From NCBI GenBank assembly GCA_903893795.1, contig CAITNO010000037.1, positions 58,329-122,328 on the forward strand: 64,000 nt of DNA. Reading direction: 5' to 3'. Shown here piece after piece: positions 1 through 8,131 of the stretch. This stretch comes from Candidatus Hydrogenedentota bacterium. GTDB taxonomy: Bacteria > Hydrogenedentota > Hydrogenedentia > Hydrogenedentales > CAITNO01. Both the position numbers and the translations under genes were made by a program. Every line of letters starts with the position of its first letter. Position 1 is the first letter of the stretch. Under the pieces are notes generated by a model. The model saw nothing but the letters and a program-made list of their open reading frames with translations, did no database searches and was not told where the DNA came from.

Positions 1-2
1 CT

Positions 3-1019
3 GGCGACATGGTCACAGCCATTTTCCAATTGGAACAGAATCTGATGACGCCCATTGAGAAGAATGCGGGCATCGACCTGTTCTACGGCCTGGTGCACAA
101 GGCCGGTGCCGAGATGCCGGCCCGGCGGATGGAGGCCAATTATCTGTGGCGGCAGTACATGCAAAAGGCGGCGCTGGACAAGTATATCCAGTTGCGCGTG
201 CGCGCCCAGCAGGCGCGCCAGCAAAGCGCGGAGCAGACGCTGCGCACGGCGCTCGGCACGGACGGATTGTCCAAGGCGCTGGCAGCGGTGAAGACGACAC
301 TTGCCGCCGACATTGAGTCGGAGGGCATGAAGGATTTGCGCGACGAGGCGAAGCACTTGGGCGAGGAAAGTGACCGTATCTACGGCGTGCGGAGCGAGGG
401 CCTGTTCAACCTGGACCAGGACTTCATCGGTCTGGGTTGGATGGAGCAGCAGGTGGACCGTGCACTGGCCCTGCCGGAAGCGGAGCGGGCCGCGGTAATT
501 CGCGCCGCGGTGGACTATGAAGACCCGGGGCCGGGCGGATTCTATGACGACCCCGGCGTGCCGGGCCGCGCCCCGCATCTGGTCAATGGATGCGCCTTTG
601 GCGAAACGGGTTTTTCCAGCGCCAACCGCATTTCACAGCGCAACATGGCCTTCACCACGGACGAGAAAGAGGGCGTAGCGTTTGAATACGAGGGGCTCGA
701 TCCCAAGGCGTCGTACCGTGTGAAACTCAGCCTTGTTCGACCGAGCTATCTGCCACGTTATGCGGCCTTCCAACCGCAGAAAACCGAGTCCATCTTTGCC
801 GGGGATGTCTGTCTCGCCAAGGACCTGGAACTCCCTTTGGAAAAAGCGGAGTTCTTTGAGTACGACATTCCCCCGTCCGTAACCAGGGACGGCACGCTGC
901 GCTTATGGTTCCAGAAGTCCGCAGGTGTGGGGGAAGGGCCCAATCCGCAAGTCACGCTTTGGCGGGACACCGGCGGATGGGGCACGCTGTGTTCGGAGGT
1001 GTGGTTGATGAAGAAGTAG
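3..1019 (+). CDS. Hypothetical protein, C-terminal part (5' end outside window)
   Basis: This frame is already open at the left edge (codons GGC GAC precede the first ATG at position 9), so it is most likely the 3' end of a longer gene. The visible ~338 residues have a charged, mostly helical first half. The second half looks like a beta-sandwich, with many Gly, Pro and aromatic residues (roughly residues 180 to 336), and ends in WLMKK. I recognise no catalytic motif and no membrane segment. The late part resembles ligand-binding or carbohydrate-binding beta domains of large secreted or glycan-active enzymes, but only in general character, so no function is assigned. It is followed by REP-like palindromes that may end transcription. 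Confidence 0.6.
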   Translation, partial: GDMVTAIFQLEQNLMTPIEKNAGIDLFYGLVHKAGAEMPARRMEANYLWRQYMQKAALDKYIQLRVRAQQARQQSAEQTLRTALGTDGLSKALAAVKTTLAADIESEGMKDLRDEAKHLGEESDRIYGVRSEGLFNLDQDFIGLGWMEQQVDRALALPEAERAAVIRAAVDYEDPGPGGFYDDPGVPGRAPHLVNGCAFGETGFSSANRISQRNMAFTTDEKEGVAFEYEGLDPKASYRVKLSLVRPSYLPRYAAFQPQKTESIFAGDVCLAKDLELPLEKAEFFEYDIPPSVTRDGTLRLWFQKSAGVGEGPNPQVTLWRDTGGWGTLCSEVWLMKK

Positions 1020-1021
1020 AA

Positions 1022-1114
1022 GGGTGCCCGGAGCGAAGCGGAGCGCACCGTCTTTCCTTGGTTCCGTATCGGTAAGCGGGGAAACGGTGCGCTCCGCTTC
1101 GCTGCGACTACCCT
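1022..1114. repeat. Inverted pair of REP-like palindromic elements (BIME-like)
   Basis: Two ~30-bp elements lie in opposite orientation: one at 1022-1052 (core gagcgaagcggagcgcacc) and its reverse complement at 1084-1114 (core ggtgcgctccgcttcgct). They are separated by about 30 bp, so the transcript could fold into a long hairpin. The same element recurs at 1711-1738 and 4445-4477. The pair sits directly at the 3' end of the RAYT transposase gene, the usual arrangement of REP/RAYT systems. It may also act as a bidirectional terminator between the two convergent genes. Confidence 0.8.
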
Positions 1115-1125
1115 ACGAACTGTGC

Positions 1126-1674
1126 CTATTCACATTCCATACCTTTGATGTCCTCTATCGGCGTGTGACCCCATTCTGTCCCGTACCAACCCATCCGCGC
1201 ATACTTGTGGAACGTTGACCACGGCCATTGTTCCGGCCATTCCACAAGACCATGTTTCACTGGATTGTAATGCACATAATGGAAATGCCGACTGAAGTCA
1301 TTGTCGTCGCGAATTTTATGCTCCCAATACCTCCGCTGCCAGTAGCCGCACTCGTTTCGAGTTCGCCTTGATGTATTCCGCCGTCCCTCGGCACCGCCCT
1401 CGCGACGGTACCGGAAGGAGAAGCGCGCCTTCAGATGGCGCCATCGCCTGTCATAATCGGTATCCTCCTCCGGCATCGCCCAAATCGTGTGCAGATGGTC
1501 CGGCATCAGGCATACGGCATGGGTCTCAAACGGATAGCGCGCGCACGTCTCCCGCCACGCCTCGCGCAAACATTGCCGGGCCAACGGTTCGGTCAAGAAA
1601 GCCCTGCGTTCATGCGTCACCACGGAAAAGAAGAAAGTACCGCCCTCTTCACGAAGCCGTATGTAGTTCGGCAT
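1126..1674 (-). CDS. REP-associated tyrosine transposase (RAYT, Y1_Tnp/IS200-like)
   Basis: This is a 182-residue single-domain protein of the Y1/HuH transposase family. Members nick and join single-stranded DNA at REP palindromes and are usually domesticated, single-copy genes. The metal-binding His-x-His is in MPDHLHTIW (H60 and H62), and the catalytic tyrosine is one of the two in FHYVHYNPVKHGLV (Y133 or Y136). The C-terminal NPVKHGLV-WPWSTFHKY segment is typical of TnpA_REP proteins. The length is normal and no frame disruption is seen. REP-like palindromes flank it at 1084-1114 (3' side) and 1711-1738 (5' side), with a further copy at 4445. I infer that these are its substrates. It is unlikely to be a simple IS200 element, because no second copy or typical IS end is visible. 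Confidence 0.9.
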   Translation of the reverse strand: MPNYIRLREEGGTFFFSVVTHERRAFLTEPLARQCLREAWRETCARYPFETHAVCLMPDHLHTIWAMPEEDTDYDRRWRHLKARFSFRYRREGGAEGRRNTSRRTRNECGYWQRRYWEHKIRDDNDFSRHFHYVHYNPVKHGLVEWPEQWPWSTFHKYARMGWYGTEWGHTPIEDIKGMECE

Positions 1675-1710
1675 AATCCAATTCCTGCATTTGGAAACAG
1701 CGCCATCAAG

Positions 1711-1738
1711 ACGGTGCGCTCCGTTTCACTGCGAGCAC
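1711..1738 (+). repeat. REP-like palindromic element
   Basis: A copy of the REP-like element (core ggtgcgctccgtttcactgc) with two changes relative to the copies at 1084 and 4445. It lies about 35 bp upstream of the RAYT start codon and close to the stop codon of the WD40 gene. Confidence 0.7.
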
Positions 1739-1744
1739 TAACAA

Positions 1745-4267
1745 CTACAACCGCCTCCGTCTCTTTCGGATAACGGCGCAACCTCCAAGACCCAGCAGAG
1801 TTGCCAATATCATGGTTTCGGTGGTGTCGAAAACTGGCAGGTTCACGCGGTCTCGCACCTCAAGTGTCGCCGACGGGGATGAATAGGTAGCAGGAGCCTC
1901 GTCCGTCACGTCACACCAGTAACGACCGGTGTTGCCCAAGGTAAGGCCAATCAAGGTTAGTTTCGGAGCATCGACGCCGACGGGTGTTTGTGTCTTCTGG
2001 CCGCTGTCGAACCACCACTGGTAGTGCAGCGCGCCAATTCCGCCCGCCGTTGTTACCGAAAACTGCGCTATCTCTCCGACATACCTTTGCAGGCTTTGCG
2101 GCGGTTTGGGAAACACAACGATTCCGGTGCACGGTCCCGTCGACACGGTCAGGGCCACAGCACTGCCGGGGACTGCCGCTTGTCCCGCCAACGGACTCTG
2201 GCTGATGACCATGTCTGGCATCAAGATGTCGCTGCATATCCGTGTCACTGTGCCCGCGGAAAGATTCGCGCCGGTAAGGATCGCCTGTGCCGCCTCCTGT
2301 GGTTGGCCCGCCACATCCGGCACGGTAACATCAATAACCCCGCCCGTCACCGGCCACAGTTTTGCTGTGGCATCCATTTCTCCGGTAACCACCTTGGTCC
2401 CGTCCGGGGAGAACGCCACGCAAAGTACTGCCGACGAAGGCCCCCTAAAATCGCGAAGTTCCGCGCCCGTGGCCACGTCCCACAATGCCGCCGTATAGTA
2501 CAGTGTTCCAGTCAGCACTCTCGTCCCGTCCGGGGAAAATGCCACGGAATACACTCCGCCGTTGTATCCTGAAATGGGTCTTATTCCCGTGAAAGTCGCG
2601 GAATCATACAGTATCGCCGGACCCAAGCTGCACCCAGCAAGTAACTTCGTCCCGTCCGGGGAAAATGCCAGTGAGCGCACCGGACCCAGGCCGCCACCAA
2701 AGACATGAAGCTGCGTACCCGTCGCCGTTTCCCAAACCCTTATGGTACAGTCGCCGTAGTCCAAAGCGCCGGATGCCCCGGTGAGCACCTTGGTGCCGTC
2801 CGGGGAAAACGCCACGGCCGATATACCTTGTGTGTGGCCGACGAAGGTGCGAGTCAAGTCGCCTGTCGTCACATCCCACAATCTTGCAATCGCATCACCT
2901 GAGCCAGTCAGCACCTTGGTCCCATCCGGGGAGAAGGCCACACAGTTTTCAAAACTGGGGGGAGAAAAGGAGCGCAGACAGATGCCATTTGCCGTGTCCC
3001 ACAGTTTCGCCATGTCGTCGCCTCCCCCTGTAACCGCCATGGTGCCGTCCGGGGAAAATGCCACTGAGGAGACTCCGCGTGTGTGCCCCAGGAGCAGGCG
3101 AATGAATGTTCCCGTAGCGGCATCCCACAGCTTGGCAGTGTAGTCTTCCCGACTCGATCCTGTCAGGACTTTGGTTCCGTCCGGGGAAAACGCCACGGCT
3201 GGCGCCGACCCTCTCGTATGACCGCCCAAAACACGGAGGCCCGTACCCACTGACGCATCCCACACTCTGATCGTATTGTCACACGAACCCGTAAGCGCCT
3301 TAGTTCCGTCCGGGGAAAACGATGCAGAAAACACTACGCAGGTATGACCGGTCAATGTCCGCATGACCGTGCCGGTGGCCTCATTCCAGATTATTGCTGT
3401 GTTGTCGTCCGACGCAGTGAGCACCCTGGCCCCGTCCGTGGAAAACGACGCGGAGGTTAACGTCCCCGTGTGTCCCGTGAATGTACGAATGACCGCGCCG
3501 GTGTCAGCACTCCAAAGTTTCGCTTTATCGTCACCCGCCCCGGTGAGCACCTTACTCCCGTCCGGGGAAAAAGACACGGCGCGCACACCACCCGTATGGC
3601 CACTGAAGGCGTGGAGTTCCGCGCCAGTGGCCACGTTCCAGAGTCTTGCTGTGTTGTCCCACGATCCGGTAAGCACCTCATTTCCGTCCGGGGAAAAAGA
3701 CACGGCACTTACGGATCCTGTGTGACCGATGAACGCGTGAAGCTCCGTACCTGCAGATATGTTCCACAGCTTCGCTGTTGAGTCCCCCGACCCGGAGAGC
3801 ATCTTCGTTCCGTCCGAGGAAAAAGACACGGCGTTTACGGATCCCGTGTGACCGATGAAGGTGTGAAGCTCCGCACCTGTGGATATGCTCCACAGCTTTG
3901 CCGTGGAGTCCCCCGACCCAGAGAGCATCTTCGTTCCGTCCGGGGAAAACGACGTGCAGGTCACCCGATCCGCGTGTCCGCTGAAGGTACGAATGACCGC
4001 TCCTGTGCTAATGTCAAAAAGCCGTACCTTGTGGTCTGCGGAGCCGGTGAGGAATTTCGTGCCATCGGGAGAGTAGGCCACATTCGAGGTGAGTTCCCCG
4101 TAGCCGTACTGGAGGAGCGGGGTGGAAATGCTGTCCTTCTCCATGGCCTTGTTCGTGCCGTCGCCGGAAAGGGGGGTTTCCGAGCTCGCCGCCATGACCG
4201 CGGCCGAAAGCAACAACGCCATGGCCAAGATTCCAGCGCCGCAATTCCCCAACCACCTCTTTGACAT
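1745..4267 (-). CDS. Secreted WD40 (14 repeats) / PASTA / Ig-like protein with C-terminal anchor
   Basis: An 840-residue exported protein. It starts with a signal peptide (Lys-Arg, then a hydrophobic stretch ending near AVMAASS, residues 1-28). Residues ~50-640 hold fourteen WD40 repeats of 40-46 residues, with recurrent VAFSPDGTKVLTGS and AKLWD motifs; fourteen would suit two seven-bladed propellers. Next come one PASTA-like domain (VPDVAGQPQEAAQAILTGAN, ~650-715), an Ig-like domain with paired Cys/Trp features (WWF...RYWCDV, ~720-810), and a C-terminal signal made of LPVFDTTE, a hydrophobic helix and KRRRR. That tail resembles PEP-CTERM/IPTL-CTERM sorting tails. Known WD40 propellers are protein-binding scaffolds, so an envelope-bound binding role is inferred. 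The start has a good Shine-Dalgarno (AAAGGTGA). A REP-like copy sits ~180 bp upstream. Confidence 0.85.
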   Translation of the reverse strand: MSKRWLGNCGAGILAMALLLSAAVMAASSETPLSGDGTNKAMEKDSISTPLLQYGYGELTSNVAYSPDGTKFLTGSADHKVRLFDISTGAVIRTFSGHADRVTCTSFSPDGTKMLSGSGDSTAKLWSISTGAELHTFIGHTGSVNAVSFSSDGTKMLSGSGDSTAKLWNISAGTELHAFIGHTGSVSAVSFSPDGNEVLTGSWDNTARLWNVATGAELHAFSGHTGGVRAVSFSPDGSKVLTGAGDDKAKLWSADTGAVIRTFTGHTGTLTSASFSTDGARVLTASDDNTAIIWNEATGTVMRTLTGHTCVVFSASFSPDGTKALTGSCDNTIRVWDASVGTGLRVLGGHTRGSAPAVAFSPDGTKVLTGSSREDYTAKLWDAATGTFIRLLLGHTRGVSSVAFSPDGTMAVTGGGDDMAKLWDTANGICLRSFSPPSFENCVAFSPDGTKVLTGSGDAIARLWDVTTGDLTRTFVGHTQGISAVAFSPDGTKVLTGASGALDYGDCTIRVWETATGTQLHVFGGGLGPVRSLAFSPDGTKLLAGCSLGPAILYDSATFTGIRPISGYNGGVYSVAFSPDGTRVLTGTLYYTAALWDVATGAELRDFRGPSSAVLCVAFSPDGTKVVTGEMDATAKLWPVTGGVIDVTVPDVAGQPQEAAQAILTGANLSAGTVTRICSDILMPDMVISQSPLAGQAAVPGSAVALTVSTGPCTGIVVFPKPPQSLQRYVGEIAQFSVTTAGGIGALHYQWWFDSGQKTQTPVGVDAPKLTLIGLTLGNTGRYWCDVTDEAPATYSSPSATLEVRDRVNLPVFDTTETMILATLLGLGGCAVIRKRRRRL

Positions 4268-4444
4268 ACCCCTTCACCTTTCTTGTGCGGGACTACCCGC
4301 CTGTCTTGTTGTGACCGTTGCATCAATGCACGACCCAGTGGCGGCACTTCTTATCGACTGTACCGTAACAGGGTTTGGATTTTTTATATCCACAATCCAG
4401 TTAGCTGCGCAAAAGTATAGCACGATGAAAACCCAGCCAAGAAG

Positions 4445-4477
4445 ATGGTGCGCTCCGCTTCGCTGCGAGCACCCTAC
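4445..4477 (+). repeat. REP-like palindromic element
   Basis: A third same-orientation copy of the REP-like element (core ggtgcgctccgcttcgctgc, followed by gagcaccctac). It is just beyond the stop codon of the glycosyltransferase and upstream of the WD40 gene. It matches the copy at 1084-1114 almost exactly over about 20 bases. Confidence 0.75.
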
Positions 4478-4499
4478 GCCAGCAGGGCGGTGCGTGTCC

Positions 4500-5705
4500 T
4501 TACCGCATCGCCCTCTCATATGCGGCGAGCAACTGCTCTTTCTGGTGGTCCCAGGCGAGGCCGTTGAGAATGCGCTCCCGGCCTTCTTTGCCCATGCGCT
4601 CGCGCTCTTCCGGGTGGTCTAGCAGCCAGGCGATCTTTTCGGCGAATTCGCGCTCGCTGTTGGGTGTCACATAGAGCGCGCCGCCTGCCGCGCTGGCGCG
4701 GGTTTCGACGAGGTCGAAGGCAACCACGGGTTTCCCCAGCCCCATGTATTCGAGCACCTTGACCAGCGTGGATTTTTCGTTGAGCCCGATGGCCGGGTCG
4801 GGACAGACGCACACCGACGCGGTGGCGATGCCCTCGAACACTTTCTCCTGCGCGACCAGTCCGGTGAAGGTGACGTTGTCCTCGATGCCGGCCACGCGGG
4901 TGTAGGCCTTGAGCGTGGGCACTTCGGGGCCGTCGCCGATGAGCAGCGCGTGAAAATCCGTCCGGCCCACATCGCGGCGAAGCATCATCAGCGCGCGCAG
5001 GAGATAGTCCAGGCCGTCCTGCTTTCCCATCATGCCCACATAGACAATCAGATGCTCCGCGCCCTTCTTCAGCTCAGCGTTGGGGGCCGCGCTCTTGAGC
5101 CGCGAAAGCTCGGGGCCGTTGCGCACGACGAACACATCTTCGGGCCGCTTGCCTCCGCGCTCGAGGGCAATCTTGCGGTAGGACTCGTTGGTGGACATGA
5201 CCACATTGGCGAGCCGGAAGGTGAGGCGCTCGAAGAACAGCAGCGCGCGGTAGACCTTCCCGGGCTGCTTGTCCGGGTTCTTGGAGATGTAGAGTTCGGG
5301 CGAAAGATCGTGATGATCAAAGATTACGCGCACGCCCACGAGTTTGAAGGGAAGGGCGGCGAAGATGAGCAGGTCGGGGGGGTTGCAAATCTGGATGACG
5401 TCGAAGCCTTTCCGGAGCCACACGCGCAGCGCCAGCCAGAACATGGACAGCACCGCCAGTCCGTATTCGATCACGTATGCGGTGAAGGCGCCCTGGGCCT
5501 CGATGAGTTTGAAGCGGCGCACTTCGATGCCGTCGATGGTCTCGCGGGGGGCGTTGTCACGGTCGGTGCCGCGGGGGGAGATGACGGTCACCTGCCAGCC
5601 CGCCTCACGCAGGCTCAGGGCCTCGCGCCACACGCGCCGGTCGAAGGGGACCGACAGATTCTCGACGAGCAGGAGCGCCCGCCTTGGGCGCGCGCCGCCG
5701 CCCAT
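4500..5705 (-). CDS. Family 4-type glycosyltransferase (GT-B fold)
   Basis: A 401-residue glycosyltransferase, last gene of a surface polysaccharide operon. The N-terminal half has the Rossmann-like acceptor domain with VENLSVPFDRRVWREA and FDHHDLSPELY. The C-terminal half has the donor-binding part: YVGMMGKQDGLDYLLRAL, FTGLVAQEKVFEGIATASV, and the EX7E-like segment NEKSTLVKVLEYMGLGKPVV. This matches GT4 retaining glycosyltransferases that use nucleotide-sugar donors. The start at 5705 is chosen because its ATG overlaps the stop of the upstream methyltransferase (TGATG). An upstream in-frame start at 5795 would add 30 Arg-rich residues unlike the family. Sugar specificity cannot be read from the sequence. 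Confidence 0.9.
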   Translation of the reverse strand: MGGGARPRRALLLVENLSVPFDRRVWREALSLREAGWQVTVISPRGTDRDNAPRETIDGIEVRRFKLIEAQGAFTAYVIEYGLAVLSMFWLALRVWLRKGFDVIQICNPPDLLIFAALPFKLVGVRVIFDHHDLSPELYISKNPDKQPGKVYRALLFFERLTFRLANVVMSTNESYRKIALERGGKRPEDVFVVRNGPELSRLKSAAPNAELKKGAEHLIVYVGMMGKQDGLDYLLRALMMLRRDVGRTDFHALLIGDGPEVPTLKAYTRVAGIEDNVTFTGLVAQEKVFEGIATASVCVCPDPAIGLNEKSTLVKVLEYMGLGKPVVAFDLVETRASAAGGALYVTPNSEREFAEKIAWLLDHPEERERMGKEGRERILNGLAWDHQKEQLLAAYERAMR

Positions 5706-6538
5706 CAGCCTGCGGGCCTGCGGTAGATGCACACGCCGAGATGGCGCAGGTCGCAGGCGTGGGCCATGCGCGGGTCGGCGGCGAGCCGCCGCCACACGCG
5801 GCGCATGCCGTCGGACCAGGCGATGTCATCAAACACCACCACGGCGCCGTCGGTCAGCGCCGGCTCTATCTTGTTGAAATAATCCCAGGTGGCCTTTTCG
5901 TCATGGTGCCCGTCGATAAACACAAACCCGAATCCCGGATGCTCGGCCACAACGGTGTCCAGCGTTTTTTGAAAGGGCCCCACGACGATATTGATGTTTT
6001 CAAAGCCGAGGTCTTGGAAATTGGCCGCGGCCACGGCCGCCGCACCTGGCGCGCCCTCCAGGGTAATCACCTGGCCTCCGGCCCCGTTGAGCCGCAACGC
6101 GGCGGCCATGTAGGAACTGGCGATGCCGACGCAGGTGCCCAGTTCCAGGCACAGCGAGGGCTGCACGGCGCGCACGAGCGCAAAGTGCATGGAGGCCCAC
6201 ACCTGCGGTGAGCTGGCCGCCCGGGCGAAATCGCCCACGACCCGCTGCACCGTGCGGCCTTCGCCGCCCGCCGCGCCCGCGCCCGCGCCGTAGTCGGGCT
6301 GGTCAAAGGTGTCGGTGCGCGCGTTCACTTTGGCGCGCTGCGCCTCCACGCATTCCATCAGCACCTGCTCGGACGCGTCAAAGGCGCGGCAGCCCGCCTT
6401 TAGAAAGGCGTCGCCCACGGCGCGCGCCGCGGCATCGTCCAGCGCGGCCATCCGCGCGCCCTCGGCGCGCAGGCGAGAACGGTAGACATAGGGTTTGACA
6501 AAATTCTTGAGCAGGCCCAGCATTGACATGTCATTCAC
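5705..6538 (-). CDS. Class I SAM-dependent methyltransferase
   Basis: A 277-residue methyltransferase of the Methyltransf_24 / cephalosporin-hydroxylase-like type. Motif I is CLELGTCVGIASSYMAAAL (SAM-binding Gly loop), followed by VITLEGAP (acidic residue at the end of beta 2), FVFIDGHHDEKATWDYF and VVFDDIAWSDGMRRVW. The HHDE and DD residues are typical of metal-dependent O-methyltransferase-like members. It sits in the polysaccharide operon, so a sugar or glycan-linked acceptor is likely but not shown. The annotated start is GTG at 6538, overlapping the end of the acyltransferase gene by 8 bp. An ATG at 6529 is an equally reasonable start and has GGGTGA just ahead of it. Its stop codon overlaps the glycosyltransferase start. 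Confidence 0.85.
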   Translation of the reverse strand: MNDMSMLGLLKNFVKPYVYRSRLRAEGARMAALDDAAARAVGDAFLKAGCRAFDASEQVLMECVEAQRAKVNARTDTFDQPDYGAGAGAAGGEGRTVQRVVGDFARAASSPQVWASMHFALVRAVQPSLCLELGTCVGIASSYMAAALRLNGAGGQVITLEGAPGAAAVAAANFQDLGFENINIVVGPFQKTLDTVVAEHPGFGFVFIDGHHDEKATWDYFNKIEPALTDGAVVVFDDIAWSDGMRRVWRRLAADPRMAHACDLRHLGVCIYRRPAG

Positions 6539-7016
6539 CCGGTTTCAGTGTTCGGATGCACCGGGCGGGATTGCCCGCCCACAGTTCTCCCGCGGGCACC
6601 GACTTGGTCACCACGCTGCCCGCGCCCACCATGGCGCCCTCGCCAATCTCGACGCCGCAAATCACGGTGACCGACGACCCGAGGGAGGCGCGCCGCCGCA
6701 CGACGGTCGGCACCACGTGCCAGTCCGCCTCGGTTTGCAGTGAGCCGTCCGCATTGACGGCGCGGGGAAAGCGGTCGTTGGTGAAGGTGACATTGTGGCC
6801 GACGAAAACGCCGTCCTCGATGGTCACGCCCTCGCACAGAAAACTGTGGCTCGAAATCTTGCAGTCCGCGCCGATCTGCACGCCCTTTTGGATTTCAACA
6901 AAGGCGCCCACCTTGGAGCGGTCGCCGATGCTGCAGCCGTAGGCGTTGATGAAGCACGCCAGGCGCACGTCCTCGCCCAGCACCACGTTGGGCGCAATGC
7001 GGTTGTAGTTTTCCAT
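6531..7016 (-). CDS. Hexapeptide-repeat acetyltransferase (left-handed beta-helix), WlbB/WbpD-like
   Basis: A 161-residue left-handed beta-helix acyltransferase. Hexapeptide turns run through most of the protein (for example IGDRSKVGAFVEIQKGVQIG, IEDGVFVGHNVTF, IGEGAMVGAGSVVTKSVPAG). The loop TNDRFPRA and the end WAGNPARCIRTL are typical of UDP-2-acetamido-3-amino-2,3-dideoxyhexuronate N-acetyltransferases and related sugar acetyltransferases using acetyl-CoA. The start at 7016 has AAGGAG at good spacing; the longer upstream frame has no family similarity. Next to a Gfo/Idh oxidoreductase, it suggests a diacetamido-sugar pathway. The matching aminotransferase is not in the window, so the exact product is uncertain. 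Confidence 0.85.
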   Translation of the reverse strand: MENYNRIAPNVVLGEDVRLACFINAYGCSIGDRSKVGAFVEIQKGVQIGADCKISSHSFLCEGVTIEDGVFVGHNVTFTNDRFPRAVNADGSLQTEADWHVVPTVVRRRASLGSSVTVICGVEIGEGAMVGAGSVVTKSVPAGELWAGNPARCIRTLKPGE

Positions 7017-7098
7017 GACACTCCTTGCCGCGCCGCGCGCGGATGAAACAGCGATGTCGCGGGGAGGATGCGGTCCGGCGAGGCCTGTTTCTTCCGGG

Positions 7099-8106
7099 TC
7101 AGGACAGTTCCACCGCCCGACCCTGGTTGCGCAATGACTCGTCCGTTGCCTCGAGCAGCCGCACCATGCGCGCGCCCGCGGCCCCGTCGTTGAAGGGGCG
7201 TTCGCCCGATTCGAGGCAGCGCACAAAATAGTCCAGTTCGGCGTGCAGCGCCTCGGTGCCGGGCACGACGGGGGCGTGCATCGCGCCGTGGCGCGGTGTG
7301 GCCAGCACCTGGTACAACCCCTCCTTCGTCGTCACCTCCATGCCCTTGTCGTAAATCTTGATGCGCTCCTCCATGTTCAGGTCGTCCCAGAGCAGCATCT
7401 TCTTGGACCCGCCGATGATGGTGCGCCGTATCTTCACCGGCGACAACCAGTTCAGGTGCAGGTGCGCGATCACGTTGTTGTCATAGTAGACGATCAGGTA
7501 GGCAACGTCTTCGAGGCCCGTGCCGAAATGTCCCGACCCGTGGGCCGACACCGCCCGCGCGGTAGGCCCGAGGAGATGGTCCATGACGGAAAAGTCGTGG
7601 GGCGCCAGATCCCAGATCACGTTGATGTCGTGCTGGAAGAGGCCCAGGTTAATCCGCACCGAGTCATAATAGTAAATGTCGCCCAATTCGCCGCTGTCGA
7701 CCAGTTCCTTCATTTTGCGCACCGCGCCGGTAAAGAGGAAGGTGTGGTCCACCACGAGCTGCAGGCCCCGGTCCGCCGCAAGGTCAACCAGTTCCTGGGC
7801 CTGGACGGAGTTTGAGGTCATGGGCTTTTCCACCCAGACGTGCTTGTTGTGCAGCAGCGCCTCGCGCGCAAGCGCGTAGTGCGTGAAGACAGGGGTGGCC
7901 ACGACAACAAGATCGATGTCGTCGGCGTGCGTCACCCGCTCGGCCTCGGCCACCACGTCCACCGCGGGGTAGGTCTTGCGCACCAGTTTTCGCCGGTTTT
8001 CCAGCATGTCCGACACGCGCACCAGTTCGCAGCCCTCGTGGGCGTTGATGTTGCGCGCCAGATTGGGTCCCCAGTAGCCGTACCCGATCAGTCCAACTCT
8101 CAGCAT
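7099..8106 (-). CDS. Gfo/Idh/MocA family NAD(P)-dependent sugar oxidoreductase (WlbA-like)
   Basis: A 335-residue oxidoreductase. The N-terminal Rossmann domain has VGLIGYGYWGPNLARN (GxGxxG, residues 4-19) and the family signature VWVEKPMTSN (Glu-Lys-Pro, around residue 93). The C-terminal domain has YYYDSVRINLGLFQHDINV and IWDLAPHDFSVMDHLLG, which supply the sheet and catalytic His/Asp region. Members oxidise sugar carbons using NAD(P). Beside a WlbB/WbpD-like acetyltransferase, the closest guess is a UDP-N-acetyl-sugar 3-dehydrogenase. The gene lies 25 bp after the Wzz-like gene and about 80 bp before the acyltransferase, consistent with one transcript. Substrate identity is an inference. 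Confidence 0.87.
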   Translation of the reverse strand: MLRVGLIGYGYWGPNLARNINAHEGCELVRVSDMLENRRKLVRKTYPAVDVVAEAERVTHADDIDLVVVATPVFTHYALAREALLHNKHVWVEKPMTSNSVQAQELVDLAADRGLQLVVDHTFLFTGAVRKMKELVDSGELGDIYYYDSVRINLGLFQHDINVIWDLAPHDFSVMDHLLGPTARAVSAHGSGHFGTGLEDVAYLIVYYDNNVIAHLHLNWLSPVKIRRTIIGGSKKMLLWDDLNMEERIKIYDKGMEVTTKEGLYQVLATPRHGAMHAPVVPGTEALHAELDYFVRCLESGERPFNDGAAGARMVRLLEATDESLRNQGRAVELS

Positions 8107-8131
8107 GACCGTTCCTTTCCGTTCGAACCGC

